Positions 1 to 10,581 of a stretch of 64,000 nucleotides of DNA are shown one piece after another. Each line of letters starts with the position of its first letter. Position 1 is the first letter of the stretch. Origin of the DNA: Morinoia aosen (Eukaryota; Arthropoda; Malacostraca; Amphipoda; Talitridae). The stretch spans positions 52,606,859 to 52,670,858 of the forward strand of contig CM059575.1 in assembly GCA_030386875.1 (NCBI GenBank), written 5' to 3'. Below the pieces are notes generated by a model, which searched no databases, had not been told where the DNA came from, and saw only the letters and a list, made by a program, of their open reading frames with translations. The position numbers were made by a program, and so were the translations under genes.

Positions 1-348
1 CTACCCTTCAGAGCACTTTGCCATACATGATACTTAGGTTTTTGTTATTCCTACAAAATAACTATAACACAACTAATTTTATATAATAGTTCACTTGGTT
101 TTTCTATTGTTTTCTCCCTTTGGGTATTATGGTAACCCTCTGGGTATGCCTCCAAAATACCCCTCAAGTACCCCCATTTTGGAGGTTATTTAGGGTAAAA
201 TACCCCCTTTGGGGGGTATTTTGGGGGGTTAGAAGCCTCGTACAGGGTTCCCGTTTTCACTATGTGATGTAGGAAGGGTTTAGGAACATTTTCACGCAAA
301 AATCTCATATATGATGTCTAGACCCAAAAGGAACCCCGTTTGCTCTCC
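1..348. mobile_element. Right end of a TTAA-type MITE, cut by window edge
   Basis: This stretch is a close copy of 33850-34208, the right part of the complete TTAA element at 33152-34208. It shares the runs of 'ggtattttgg' and 'aaatacc' and the 'gtacagggttcccgttttcact' region. It ends in CTCTCC followed by TTAA at 349-352, as the complete copy ends in GGTCTCC-TTAA. The left end is outside the window. It sits inside the LINE that resumes at 353, so the MITE probably inserted into that LINE. Confidence 0.75.
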
Positions 349-352
349 TTAA

Positions 353-3300
353 GTGTGAAAGAATGCATGCCAGAGAATGTATTGTTGTGATTGTATGTTA
401 TATGACAACTGATGGGATTTTAGCTCATGAAGAGAATGTAAAAAAGTATGAAATATTAACAAGGATTGTATGAGAACACTGCAGGTGCCCTCTGATTGTG
501 ATGGGTGACATGAATGGCCATGTTGGTATACTTGGTGAGCCGGTGAATGCAAACGGACAAAAATTGATAGATTTTTGTGATGAGAATGAACTTGAAAACC
601 TGAATGTCACAATAGGAAATGGCTTGCATACATGGCAAAGCAGGGAATGGAAAACTGCAATTGACTATATGATTGTGAATAGTAGAGCAAGAGAGTGTGT
701 CAATGAAATGTTTGTAGATGAAGATGATTTTGATATTGATAGTGCCCATAAAATGCTGGTGCTTGAATATAACTGGGGTAGAAAGGAGTCAATGCAGAAG
801 GTCAGTAGTGTGAAATAAAGTTGGCAGATAAAAAAGGCAAACTGGGAAGAATTTAAGAATGAATTGAGTACATATAACTGGAACAGGTGTGGAAATGTAA
901 ATGACCTAAATAGTGAGATTGCAAGAACCTTGTATGATGTGGCAGAGCAAAAGATTGGTAGAATAAAATGTAGGAAAGGGACAAGGAATGCCAGGTGGTT
1001 TACAAGTGAGATAAAGGAAGAACGAATGAGAAGAAAGACTTTAAATAAGAAACAACGCAGTATGAGGAAAATGTATGAAAGAAACAGAATTACTGAGGAT
1101 GAATGGCAGAGTGCATGAAATGAGTACAAGGACCAGCAGAAGAAAGTAAGGAGAATGATTAATGAGGCAAGAGTTAAAGAGGAGAGACACCAAGTTGAAA
1201 ATCTAAGAAAGAAAGGTCCGGATGGAATAAAAGATTGGTATAAGTTTATACAAGGTAATGATAGAGGTAGTGAAGTTCAAGTTGATGAATTAGTAGTTAA
1301 TGGTTGCAGTGTGCAAGATTGGATGCAAATGGTGAAAGCAGTTGAAGAATACTGGGAGGACATAGGTGGAATGAATGAGCAGGTTACAGATGATGCACCC
1401 ATAAATTTTCTGATTGATGAACGTGAACTGCAAATGGTAGACAAAATCACTTGTGAAGAGATTGTAAGTTTTTTGAAGAAAGTGAAAAATGGAAAGGCAT
1501 GTGGCCCTGATAAGATCCCATATGAGTTCTATAAATGTGGAGGAGAGAGTGTAGACAGTATGTTGAAATGTTTATTTAATGAGATATGGAAGAGTGAAAG
1601 AGTACTGGACGATGGGAACAAGTGTAATGTAGTTCTGTTGCATAAGGTTGGACATAAGAGTATGAAAGAACTTAAAAATTACAGACCAATTGCACTGGGT
1701 GACACTGTATGTAAGATATTTTGTGGTATTTTGAATAAGAGAATGAAAAATTTAGTTGAGGAATTAGGAGTCCTAGGTGAAGAACAGAATGGTTTTAGGC
1801 AAGATAGACGTGGGGAAGATAATCTGTTTGTAGTGAGTGAAATAATTGAGCGAATGAGGAAGGATGATAAGAAGGTGTATTTAGCATTCCTGGATATCGA
1901 AAAAGCGTATGACAGAGTGGATCGGGTTAGGCTCTTTGAAGTTTTGAGAAAAGTTGGGTTTAGCAGAAAAATAGTAAAAATTGTACAAAGTCTGTATGAG
2001 AACACAAGCGCTATATACAGGTTAGGAAATTTGGAAACGGGGCAAGTGAGGAGTGTTAGAGGAGTGAGACAGGGCTGTACTCTGTTTCCCCTGTTGTATG
2101 GATTGTACACAGAAGAATTAGCAGTTCGACTGAGAAGGAGTGGCTTAGGACTGAAAGTTGGTAATGAGAGACTGAGCTGTTTGTTTTATGCCGATGATGT
2201 GGTTGTGGTTAGTGAATGTGGACATGAACTGCAAAGGATGCTTGACATTGTGAACGGATATAGTACAGATTTCAAGATGAACTTCGGTGCCAACAAAAGC
2301 AAGGTTATGGTTATAAATAGTGATGAGACTGATGCAGACAGACTGTAGAATATTGGAGAAATCAGAATAGGTAGAACAAAAGAATACAAATATCTAGGTT
2401 GTATGATAAGTGAAGATGGATGCACTAGAACTAAGGGTGAGAAAGTGGCAAAAGCTATGCAGTGGAGTGGACGATTAAGTAGCGTGGCCAGATACAGAGC
2501 AAACAAGTATGAATGTGTGAGAGGAATGTGGAAGTATGTTGCTGTACCTAGTGTCATGTATGGTATGAGTGCTCTTGCCTGGAATGGAAGTGATCTTGAA
2601 AAGCTGGATGTAATACAAAGTAAGGTAGGACGGTTAGCATTGGGTGCTCTGAAATGGACAGCTACAGAAGCCATTCGAGGTGACCTTGGGTGGAGCCTAT
2701 TTTCAGAAAGAATGATGAAAGCGGTGCTGAATTATAAGGTGAGAATTGAAAGAATGCAGAATAGCAGATGGGTAAAGCGAATTTTTGAATGGAATCTGAG
2801 TGTAAGCTATTGGGAGAAAGTGTGTTGGGGGCATGCAAGGAAACTTAGTATGCAAAAGATTATTCATGTTAGAATTGGGAGACCTGTAGATGACTGTAGT
2901 TTAATAAATGTTGGAGGTGTAGGGCCTGAGTGGGACTGCAAGAGGTGGAAGAAAGAGATTGAGAGGCAAACAAAAGAGTATGGATTGAATAAGTGGAAGC
3001 TTAGCATGATGCAGAAGCCTACACTTGACTGGTATATGAAAAAAGAAGCACCTAAGTTTGAGATGTTCTATGATGGTAGTTTTGGAAGTCAACTCTTGTT
3101 TGCTGTGAGATGTAAGTTATTGAGTGTGAACAGACATACATAGAGGTGGAATGAGAATAATAACAGATTATGTCGGTAGTGTATTAGTGGAGTAGAGGAA
3201 ACAATTGAGAATTTTGTGCGGGAATGTAGTAAGTATGAGCAGCAGAGAGAAAGTTTCATGAATGTAGTGCTTGAGCAGTATGGAGAGAATGAGTGGTATG

Positions 3301-3422
3301 CCAGATGTGCTGAAGATGATTGCGGTATGAGCTGTCTTGCTGGATTGGATCAGGAGTGTAATTTGAGTATCATTGAAGCTATGAAAATGTTTCTTGTGGG
3401 TGCCTGGAGTAAGAGACAGTGA
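353..3422 (+). pseudogene. Non-LTR retrotransposon (LINE) ORF2: endonuclease and reverse transcriptase, decayed
   Basis: One reading frame, broken only by in-frame stops (816, 1116, 2346, 3141 and about 3177), encodes the C-terminal part of an APE-type endonuclease (GDMNGHVG near 506; DYMIVNS near 664) followed by a reverse transcriptase. RT landmarks are NGKACGPDKIPYEF (about 1490), NYRPIAL (about 1678), AFLDIEKAYDRV (about 1885), GVRQGC (about 2062) and the catalytic FYADD (2185-2199). The end of the frame has a LINE-type zinc-finger remnant (RLC, then FVREC, near 3165-3230) in which the usual His looks replaced. Such proteins nick target DNA and copy the element RNA by target-primed reverse transcription. 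The 5' end is interrupted by the MITE at 1-348 and lies outside the window. The clade within APE-type LINEs was not determined. The stop codons make this copy inactive. Confidence 0.9.
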
Positions 3423-3770
3423 CTGGAATGAGCTAGTCAGGTAGAGTGGTCAGTAATGACCCAATATGCCTGGGGATGGTGTTTTGACTCACTGGTTATC
3501 CCAGTGATGCCGTCCAATGGCAGCTTGTGACAAGGATTGGTAGACCCTGAGTAGTTTAGTGGACAAGTCTGGTACCAGGCGCTGAATTCTTGGTGTGAAA
3601 ATTGTGGAGGGAATTGTAGGCCGTTACAAAGGCCCCGACGCTGTCCGCCCTCAATTTCAAGTTCAAGGGCCTGTGGGGCAGCTGGGGCTGCCTTACTGGT
3701 AACAGGCGCTGAACTCTCTGTGTGAAAATTGTAGGCCATTACAAAGGCCCCAACACTGTTGGCCCTCATT
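3423..3770 (+). repeat. LINE 3' untranslated region with an internal duplication
   Basis: The segment after the last LINE codon holds two related copies of a block: 'caggcgctgaattcttggtgt' near 3575 and 'caggcgctgaactctctgtgt' near 3705. Each is followed by 'tgtaggcc.ttacaaaggcccc'. I read it as the element's 3' UTR because it is contiguous with the ORF. No poly-A tail is visible. It ends at about the TTAA at 3769-3772. Confidence 0.5.
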
Positions 3771-3839
3771 AAGGGGTTAGCTTCCGTTATTAATTAAATT
3801 ACGCTTGGCGCGGTCACTTCCTTTGGCGCGCGACAGTCA

Positions 3840-5165
3840 ACTTCAAAGTTCAATAATTCAAAAATAACGCATTAGCAAGCAGAATGTCATTCGTGTAAAA
3901 AGTTTTTAAATGTGTTCCTTTACTGATTATTCGTAACTACATTACTAATTTCCGTGCCGCACCTAAAATGCATGTTGACCCATTGCAGTAGTGCCATACC
4001 ACTCGATCGAAGAATTTTTTTCCGCGTCAAACACTGGAGTTGCGGTAAGTCATTTACCGCTATAACTAATAAAATACTCATTTCAGACGGAAAGTGCATA
4101 GAAGAAAACTTGATTATTTTCATTAAATGAAATATGTTTAGGTGTTGAAATTCATAAAATTGATAACTGTCATATCCTTCAGATTTACCAAAGCAAGTCT
4201 ACTGATCGTAAAAAGTTTTGACGTCAATGGACGTCATGCTGCATTTGTAATCTGACGGGACAAAATGCGCATAACGTCTGTTCCTTGTATGTTTAAATTA
4301 AACACATAAGCATAATTAAACTCATTTATTTTCATTCAAAACAGAACAAAATACTAAAAAAAACATAATGCCAAGGGACAATCTGCTTCAAATGCCATGA
4401 TGAATGGCAAAGAATTGGTGAACTCAATTATTTCCTGGTTAAATGAAGGAGAGGACCATAATCAATTTTCCATTTTTCAGTGCCTAAACATAGTAATTAG
4501 ATCGCAATAAACAATTTTTCTTCTATGCGCTTTCCAGGGTAAATGAGTATTTAACGAGTTATAGCAGTAAATTACTTACCGCAACTCCAGTGTTTGAAGC
4601 GGAAAGAAATTCATTTAGCAAGTCGGACGGGAAGACTACAATAGACTCTTCCTTTCGATGCGCTTGAATGCTCAAGCCCATTCCCATCATCTAAGACAAA
4701 AATTAATGTATCGCAGTACTGCTATAACTCGTTATTTTTGGGTGATAGTTTATTGTGTTATTAACTAAAAGATCCTAGAAATAGGTTCAGGCTCTGCAGG
4801 ATGGGCTAATAATAAATTACAAAGTTCCCAAACGCACTCTAACATCTCAATTGCATAACAAATAAAGCCTACCGCTCTAACCCGTAAAATACTCATTTGC
4901 CGCAAAAACTGCATAGAAGAAAAGTAGTTTCTTTTGATGTTATTACCATGATTCAAGCAACAAAAATTAAAAAATTGATGAGTAGCTGTTTATTCGAGCG
5001 CATTCGTCATCAAAAACAAAACTAAACCTACCACGATAACTCATTAAATACTCACTTCCTCCAGAAAATGCATCGAAGAAAAATTGTTCATTTCAATCTA
5101 ATTAACTATGTTTAGGCAGCAAAAATTGGAAAATCAATGATGGTCCTCTCCTTCACAAATACCTA
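3840..5165. repeat. Mosaic repeat block built from inverted and direct units; inverted partner near 61 kb
   Basis: Units of roughly 130-170 bp recur in both orientations. The recognisable core is 'cttctatgcactttccg' followed by 'aaatgagtatttaacgag' and 'tatagcggtaggtttag'. Minus-orientation cores lie near 4030-4130, 4870-4930 and 5030-5110; a plus core lies near 4490-4590. The segment 'ctctgcaggatgggctaat' (4793) and the run after it are the reverse complement of sequence near 61630. The block as a whole resembles an inverted copy of 60470-61995. No transposase is seen. It is probably a non-autonomous element or a degenerate satellite. Confidence 0.65.
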
Positions 5166-5224
5166 TTTTCTTTCCAAACTGATAAAGTACTTAAAAACCA
5201 AATGGCTAAACCATAATATTGACT

Positions 5225-5830
5225 CTAAGTACCATGATAAGTAGCAAAACATGGTGCAGGACATAAAGCTGGGGTATCTTCACAATTTTCACGTCTAACG
5301 GGTCTCTTTCCTTCTCTTTTCTTTTGTGCACACTCTGCAGTATAGGTAACATGGTAAATTTTCTTTCAAAGAAGGAATGTTTGCTAGCCATTGAAATTCA
5401 TCAACAGTTTCATATGCTGCTGGTGTTGAGCTGATTGAAGTTGATGTAGTCATTGGTTCTTTCATGCTAAGGTCCACTGATGATAGTTGAGCTATGAGAG
5501 TATCTCTAAATTTTAGAATGGGTAGATTTGTCTGCCTTGACACTTTTTGAAAAGAACATACGCATTCATGACTGCAGTATCAAGGAGATGAAAGAAAACC
5601 TTCTTGTACCATTTTAGGGTTTTCCTGGGAGTATTCTAGTATGCAAGTAGTTGGTCAGAACGATCCACTCTGCCCATGTTCATGTTATAGTCTTGAATTC
5701 ATATGGGCTTCAATTTAGAATTTCCACGTCTTGAGAAATAATTTACCATTTTATGGTGATGTTTTGTGCTAAGCACGAGGATTTCTCTCATGTCTCTTTA
5801 CTCTGAAACTTAAACAGGCCCTCTTCTCAG
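5225..5830 (-). pseudogene. piggyBac transposase C-terminal relic
   Basis: Read on the minus strand, the segment gives ILVLSTKHHHKMVNYFSRR, then MGRVDRSDQLLAY and RKTLKWYKKVFFHLLDTAV, then MNAYVLFKK. These are hallmarks of the DDE_Tnp_1_7 (piggyBac) fold. It ends in a cysteine-rich domain, CRVCTKEKRRKETR, then after a frameshift CEDTPALCPAPCFATYHGT and a stop at 5225-5227. piggyBac transposases cut and paste at TTAA sites. In-frame stops and at least one frameshift make this copy non-functional. The N-terminal two-thirds was not found upstream on this strand. It differs from the piggyBac relic near 28.2-28.8 kb. Confidence 0.85.
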
Positions 5831-5899
5831 CCAGCAAGAATCACCAGATTTCTTCAACTTTTTTGTGGTAATACTCTTTGAATTATCTTTTCTATTAGA

Positions 5900-6501
5900 C
5901 CTTAAGGTGCCATTAGTATGAGTTTTCCATGTGTACAGTAATTTGGAAAAAAAATTGAATTTTTTTCTTTTTTTCATTGCAATATATATTTTTCTATGGC
6001 AAAAAGGGAAAATGTTTATGGAATCCTATGTGTTTAGAATTCAATTTGCAATACTTTATTCATTTTTGTTCACCTAGTTGCAATAGAATGTTGCAGTTTC
6101 AGATTAGAAAAAATAGTCTAGGATTTCTCTGGAAGAAATTTTTTTGACATGTAACCATTATTTTTTTCCAATTCAAAAATAAATAAAAAATCGTATGTTA
6201 CGGCCTTCGTACAGTCCTTTCGCTTTGAATGAGACCAAAATCACCCTTTTACTTTGAAAATTGTAAAGTGAGAATTGTTTTGCACAACGTTTTTTTCTTG
6301 TTTTCTAAAATTAACTTTTTTTTGCAAAAATCAAAAAATTTGACAGAAGCAAATGTGTTTGGAATTCAATTTTACATATCTGTATGCATTTTTGTTTCCC
6401 TAAGAGCAATAGAGATGTGTACAGTGACTTTTGAACCATTAAGTCCATTCCAGGGTAGTAGCTCCCGTTAAACTATTAAATTTTGATTCTTAAATTTTTA
6501 T
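5900..6501. repeat. AT-rich repeat with a duplicated ~60-bp segment
   Basis: No gene is seen. Two similar segments about 330 bp apart ('gtgtttagaattcaattt' near 6030 and 'gtgtttggaattcaattt' near 6356) share the following 'catttttgtt' and 'gcaatagag' stretches. This suggests a tandem duplication inside an old non-coding repeat. The Gypsy target duplication CAGC (6502-6505) lies at its right edge. Confidence 0.4.
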
Positions 6502-6505
6502 CAGC

Positions 6506-7021
6506 TGTAACAACCACGAGCCTGATAACGTTTAGTTACTGGAAACCGACCTGTCAGGATGCCGGCCAGACGGGGAATAGCTACTCAGGCTTAAATAGCT
6601 AAGGCCAGATACGAGGTCAAAGTACGGCACGGACAAATACTAAGAGCGTTTATTTACAAGGGAACTAGGATAATTTAACAGAACGGAATCGGGGCGTGTC
6701 TTGCGGTAGCCGCCTCTCTCACACGAGATCGTAATTCTACCGCTGACTTAACACCCCGGCAGAACACCCTAAGTTCCAACAGATAAAAGAGGCATAGGAT
6801 TCGGGCAAGCACAACCAAGGTCACTTACGAACATCAGGCAACCAGCTTTATTGGCCTGCTCGTAGACAAGTGCACCCTATGACGGTCCTGACGCAACTGA
6901 CTAGCTACGATCGAGCAACCGCCCATGTTAACTGCCGCCAGGCAGCCGCGGGACGGACCTCTATGTGACTCATAGCTCTACGGTCGAGGTACAAAACCAG
7001 TAGCGAACCATGTTCGCTACA
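6506..7021 (-). repeat. Gypsy 3' LTR
   Basis: This is the intact 516-bp copy. On the minus strand it begins TGTAGCGAACATGG and ends GGTTGTTACA, i.e. TG...CA. It matches the split LTR at 13293-13465 plus 14930-15272 almost base for base. Confidence 0.93.
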
Positions 7022-7663
7022 CTACTTTCCTCCTCAATTTAGCAAGGAAGTCACCGCTCGTACTGAAGCCTATACTACTCTAAAACAAGACGGCAAATGG
7101 CTCGCATTACGGAAACATCCATCTAGCACATGAACAATTGGACAACTATTAAAAGGTTTACTATGTACATCATTGTTCTAAAATTGATAATACTATCCGG
7201 TTCTTCTGTCTTCCAAGTTCCCGCCAGTCTCGCCGGTGACGACGAAACATCCGGCTGCAGATTCGCCGAGTGCATGCTGACCCGCCCGCAGATTGCACAC
7301 CGGCGACTGCTCCTTCATACTGCAAACCGGCGCCGAGCAGGCTTCACTTTAGCAGCCAAACAGGCGGCAGAAGTCCACCTCCCATGGCGTGCCCAGCTCG
7401 CAACAGAGACCACGATCTCTGAAGAGTATACGCCTCCGCCCGTCACATCCGACCCGGACATCCAAAGGGCTTCACACCAGTCGGGTTGCGATGGAAGGCA
7501 GCCATCAGCACCGGCCGCGCCTCAGAGGACATCTGCAGGGTTTGGACGCGAACAGGCAGCCCAGGTCGGACAATCGCACCCCGTGCTACGTTGGCCCACC
7601 GCCTGCAGCAACAGATCCCCGGGCCTGAAACAAAAACAATTCGAGCAGTATCGAAGTAGACAC
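7022..7663 (-). other. Gypsy 3' non-coding region with polypurine tract
   Basis: Next to the 3' LTR the minus strand reads GAGGAGGAAAGTAG (7022-7035). This is the purine-rich primer expected for plus-strand DNA synthesis. The rest, up to the end of the integrase frame, shows no convincing env or other gene. Open frames here on either strand lack recognisable domains. Confidence 0.7.
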
Positions 7664-9245
7664 TCAGCATTTATAATCTAACCTCTTTTTAGGTCTCAAT
7701 CGAGGCAATATTTCATCCTCCGCTTCCGAGGGTTCCGTTCTCTGCCAAGTACTATCACTAGCACTCACCTCTGTTACCTCCAAACACCCTGCGCCGCTAC
7801 CCCTTTCGTCACCTTCCTCCGCCGGGGTAGAAGTTCGTACATCTGGGCGCGCTCTCTCCAATGGCGACAACCCCCCGAAACCTGAAAAATCGGAGGTGTC
7901 TTCTGCTGCAGCTCCGCTTTCACTCGCCTCTCCCCCACTCAAGACGGGAGGTCCGCGTTCTGCTTCCGGCACCTCCGTTCTCCCCATTCGCAACAGAGGG
8001 GGATCCGGGTACTGGCCGATGAACCCCGAAAAGTCAAGGCTCTCCTCGCACGGCGGAGGATCCGGGTATTGTCTGAGAAATTTCGAGAAGTCCCCGCTGG
8101 TGTCGTCGCCCGTCACCTCCCCCTGCTGCGTTGCCGGAAATGGTGGCAGCGGATGAATTGGGCGACCCAACCACTCATCCTCCACGGGAGCCACTTGGTC
8201 CTCTTGCATCTCTCCTGCTGCCCCAACCCCGTCTTCCTTTGGCCCCACTTCTCGACGGGTTCTCTTGCGTGGCTGTCTTTGCGGCAGACCTTCTGCCTCG
8301 TTCTTCCTTTCGGGTTGCACTGGCTGGGCCTGACCCATGTCGTTTCCATGATATTTCTTCAATTGCCTCACGTGCACTTTGAAGGGAGCCCTTCGCCGCT
8401 GCAGATCCCGTATCGTGTATGTGACCTGGTTCCTGTCAACCTCCAGCACCTCGTAGGGACCCTGGAACTGCGGGGCGAGTTTGTGTCTGTCGTCCTCTCG
8501 TGCGTAAGGTACTCGTCGCAGGACCAGCTCTCCCACTGCGAACGGTCGGAACTTCGGTCCAGCGGGTCGCCACATCCGGGGTGGCCTTGGCAGATCTGGC
8601 ACCGCAGCCTCCTTCACGAAGAATTCACACGGGGCTCGACCGGTCTCACTGTGGGTAAGTCTATTGTACTGGGACATCACTCTTGCTATTTCCAGATCCC
8701 AGCTCCCAGGGTTACCAGCGCAGGCCGTGGCGAGTCTCTCCTTGATGGTCCGGTTGAGTCTCTCCACCGCTCCATTGGTATGCGGCGCATAGGCGATCGA
8801 GCGCTCATGCCGCACCCCGTACCTGTCCAACAATTGTCCGAACAACCTAGCTCGAAACTCGGGACCATTGTCGGACCGCACAATTTTAGGGGTTCTAGGG
8901 CAACTAGCCAATATACCATACTCCAATGCACGCGCAACTCCCGGCGCAGCTTTTGAACGTATAGGTATTGCGTGTCCAAATTTGGACCATAAATCAACAC
9001 CCACCAATAATCCTATATGTCCTCTGGGAGTACGCGGCAATTGCATCAAATCAACCGCATAAATATCATACGGCGCCGTGCACTTAGCACTCAACCCATA
9101 CAGCGGGTAATCTTTTGCACTTACTCCTTTATGCAACTGGCACGTCCGACATTCTCTTATCACTTCCTTGATAGTCTTGTATGGGCTGGGATGAAAGTAA
9201 CACCGCCGGAATGCCTTGCTAACCTTAGTCTGTCCCGCATTGCTA
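7664..9245 (-). pseudogene. Gypsy Pol: integrase with chromatin-side C-terminal tail (frameshifted from upstream Pol)
   Basis: The frame carries the integrase zinc-binding region (CRTCQLHK, 9144-9121), then the catalytic core: AVDLMQLP, RSDNGPEF and HTNGAVERLNRTIKERL supply the D, D and E residues. A GPYEVLEVDRNQVTYTIRD segment follows, then a long acidic, proline-rich tail. Integrase inserts the cDNA into host DNA. The real start is upstream: reading back in this frame gives GQTKVSKAFRR and CYFHPSPYKTIKEVIREC. This shows a one-base frameshift near 9240 relative to the RNase H frame. The tail holds short repeats (DFSKFLRQYPDPP, DFSGFIGQYPDPP, DFSGFGG). Catalytic residues look intact. The copy is broken only by the frameshift. 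Confidence 0.88.
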
Positions 9246-10581
9246 CATGTTCATGAAACTGTCTAACTAAGCCCTTCAATTGACTGTCTGGAATGACTGG
9301 TAGGAACTTTTCCTCGCCCCCTAGCTTGTATTTGTAACATATGGCACCGCTATGTATCACTAAGCTATTAAAATGTCGTCGCAAATATCCTAATGCTGGG
9401 TCTTTTTCCTTCCTTTCCAGAGCCTCGCGCACCCTCACCAACCTCTGGTCCTGCAGTTGATGCGGCGCGAACATCTGTATTTCCTCTCCTAACCGAAGGT
9501 CAGCCAACTGGCAAGCACCCTCCTGGCTACCTTGCCCGTGAGGCGCTGCTACATTGACCCTTTCTGCTGGTATACCTGCTATGATAACATTAAAATGCAC
9601 GCCTCCTTTGCATTCCAGTTTAACAGTTCCCTTCTCCCCCACAGGATTTGCAACAACCAACCCTCCTGGCTTACAAACCACCTCCACTCTCAAGTCAAAT
9701 AACTGCGCAAACGCCACGAGAGCCTCCCATGGAGGGAAAACATCCGGATTTTTCCAGCTCGAAATCATCCTACGATCCGCGGCCTTACCAGTCCTACCGA
9801 ATGCTTTGGGTTCCTGCAATAATCTGTCTATCGCCTGCTCTCGGAGCGTCAACGCGTCTCCCAGACCCGAGGCTCGGCTCAACGCCACAAACAAAGAATT
9901 TGGGCCCCCCTCCACTTCGGCTACCTGGTACTCCCCACATTCTGGCTCAGGAGCATTCTCGTCTCCCTCTGGAACTGACCAAGGAAAATTCACGCGGGAC
10001 AGACAGTCAGCAACTACATTAGATTTCCCGGGCACATACTCGATGCTATACTGGCCAATAGCCAAGTCAGCCAACGTCCTCATCAGCCGGTCGTCGGTAC
10101 GTTTCATATTGTGAAGATATATCAAAGGCTGATGGTCCGTTCGGATCACATATTTCCTACCACTCAAGTAAATTCTAAAGTGATTTACTGCAAACCTGAT
10201 TGCCGCTAGCTCTTTGTCAGTTGCGCTGTATCTCATTTGAGCCTTATTAAAACTGACCCCGGCATAACCGATCACTCTTTCTTGACCGCTTTGCACCTGA
10301 GACAGCACCGCGCCAGCTCCCCATCCGCTAGCGTCAGTCGTCAACACGAAAGGCTGTCCCGTCACAAAGTCTGGGTATGCTAGAATTGGGGCGGTCACCA
10401 ATACGGTTTTCGCGTCCTCAAATGCCTGCTGGCACTCGGCAGTCCATTCCCATTTCCCCGTGGCTGTCGCCAGGTATAAGGGGTGCAGCAAATTGGCGGA
10501 GTCTTTTATAAAACTCTTATAATAATTCACCATACCCAGGAAGGATCTTAACTGCCGTACCGTTCGTGGCACTGGAAACTC
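9160..10581 (-). pseudogene. Gypsy Pol: RNase H plus OTU-protease-like segment
   Basis: The first ~190 residues are the RT thumb/connection and RNase H: VRQLRSFLGMVNYYKSFI, LTTDASGWGAGAVLSQ, ATDKELAAIRFAVNHFRIYL and RTDHQPLIYLHNMKRTDDR. The next ~120 residues (about 9925-9565) do not belong to a standard Gypsy Pol. GGPNSLFVALS resembles the OTU active-site motif (usually GDGNCLFRALS), followed by LREQAIDRLLQEP, PPWEALVAFAQLF and KGGVHFNVII, the last resembling the OTU catalytic His strand. The usual Cys is Ser here (codon TCT, 9895-9897). The frame follows an in-frame TAA at 10582-10584 and ends in frameshifted sequence at 9160. RNase H removes template RNA. The OTU-like role is unknown. Confidence 0.82.

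Noticed and set aside
7130..7681. 183-codon plus-strand frame near the Gypsy 3' LTR, considered as an antisense gene or env
   Set aside because: Wrong strand for env, with no signal peptide plus membrane anchor arrangement and no recognised domain. It lies in the G+C-richer 3' region of Gypsy.
8069..8956. 295-codon plus-strand open frame over the Gypsy integrase
   Set aside because: It is antisense to a well-supported integrase with D, D, E motifs and has no domain of its own.
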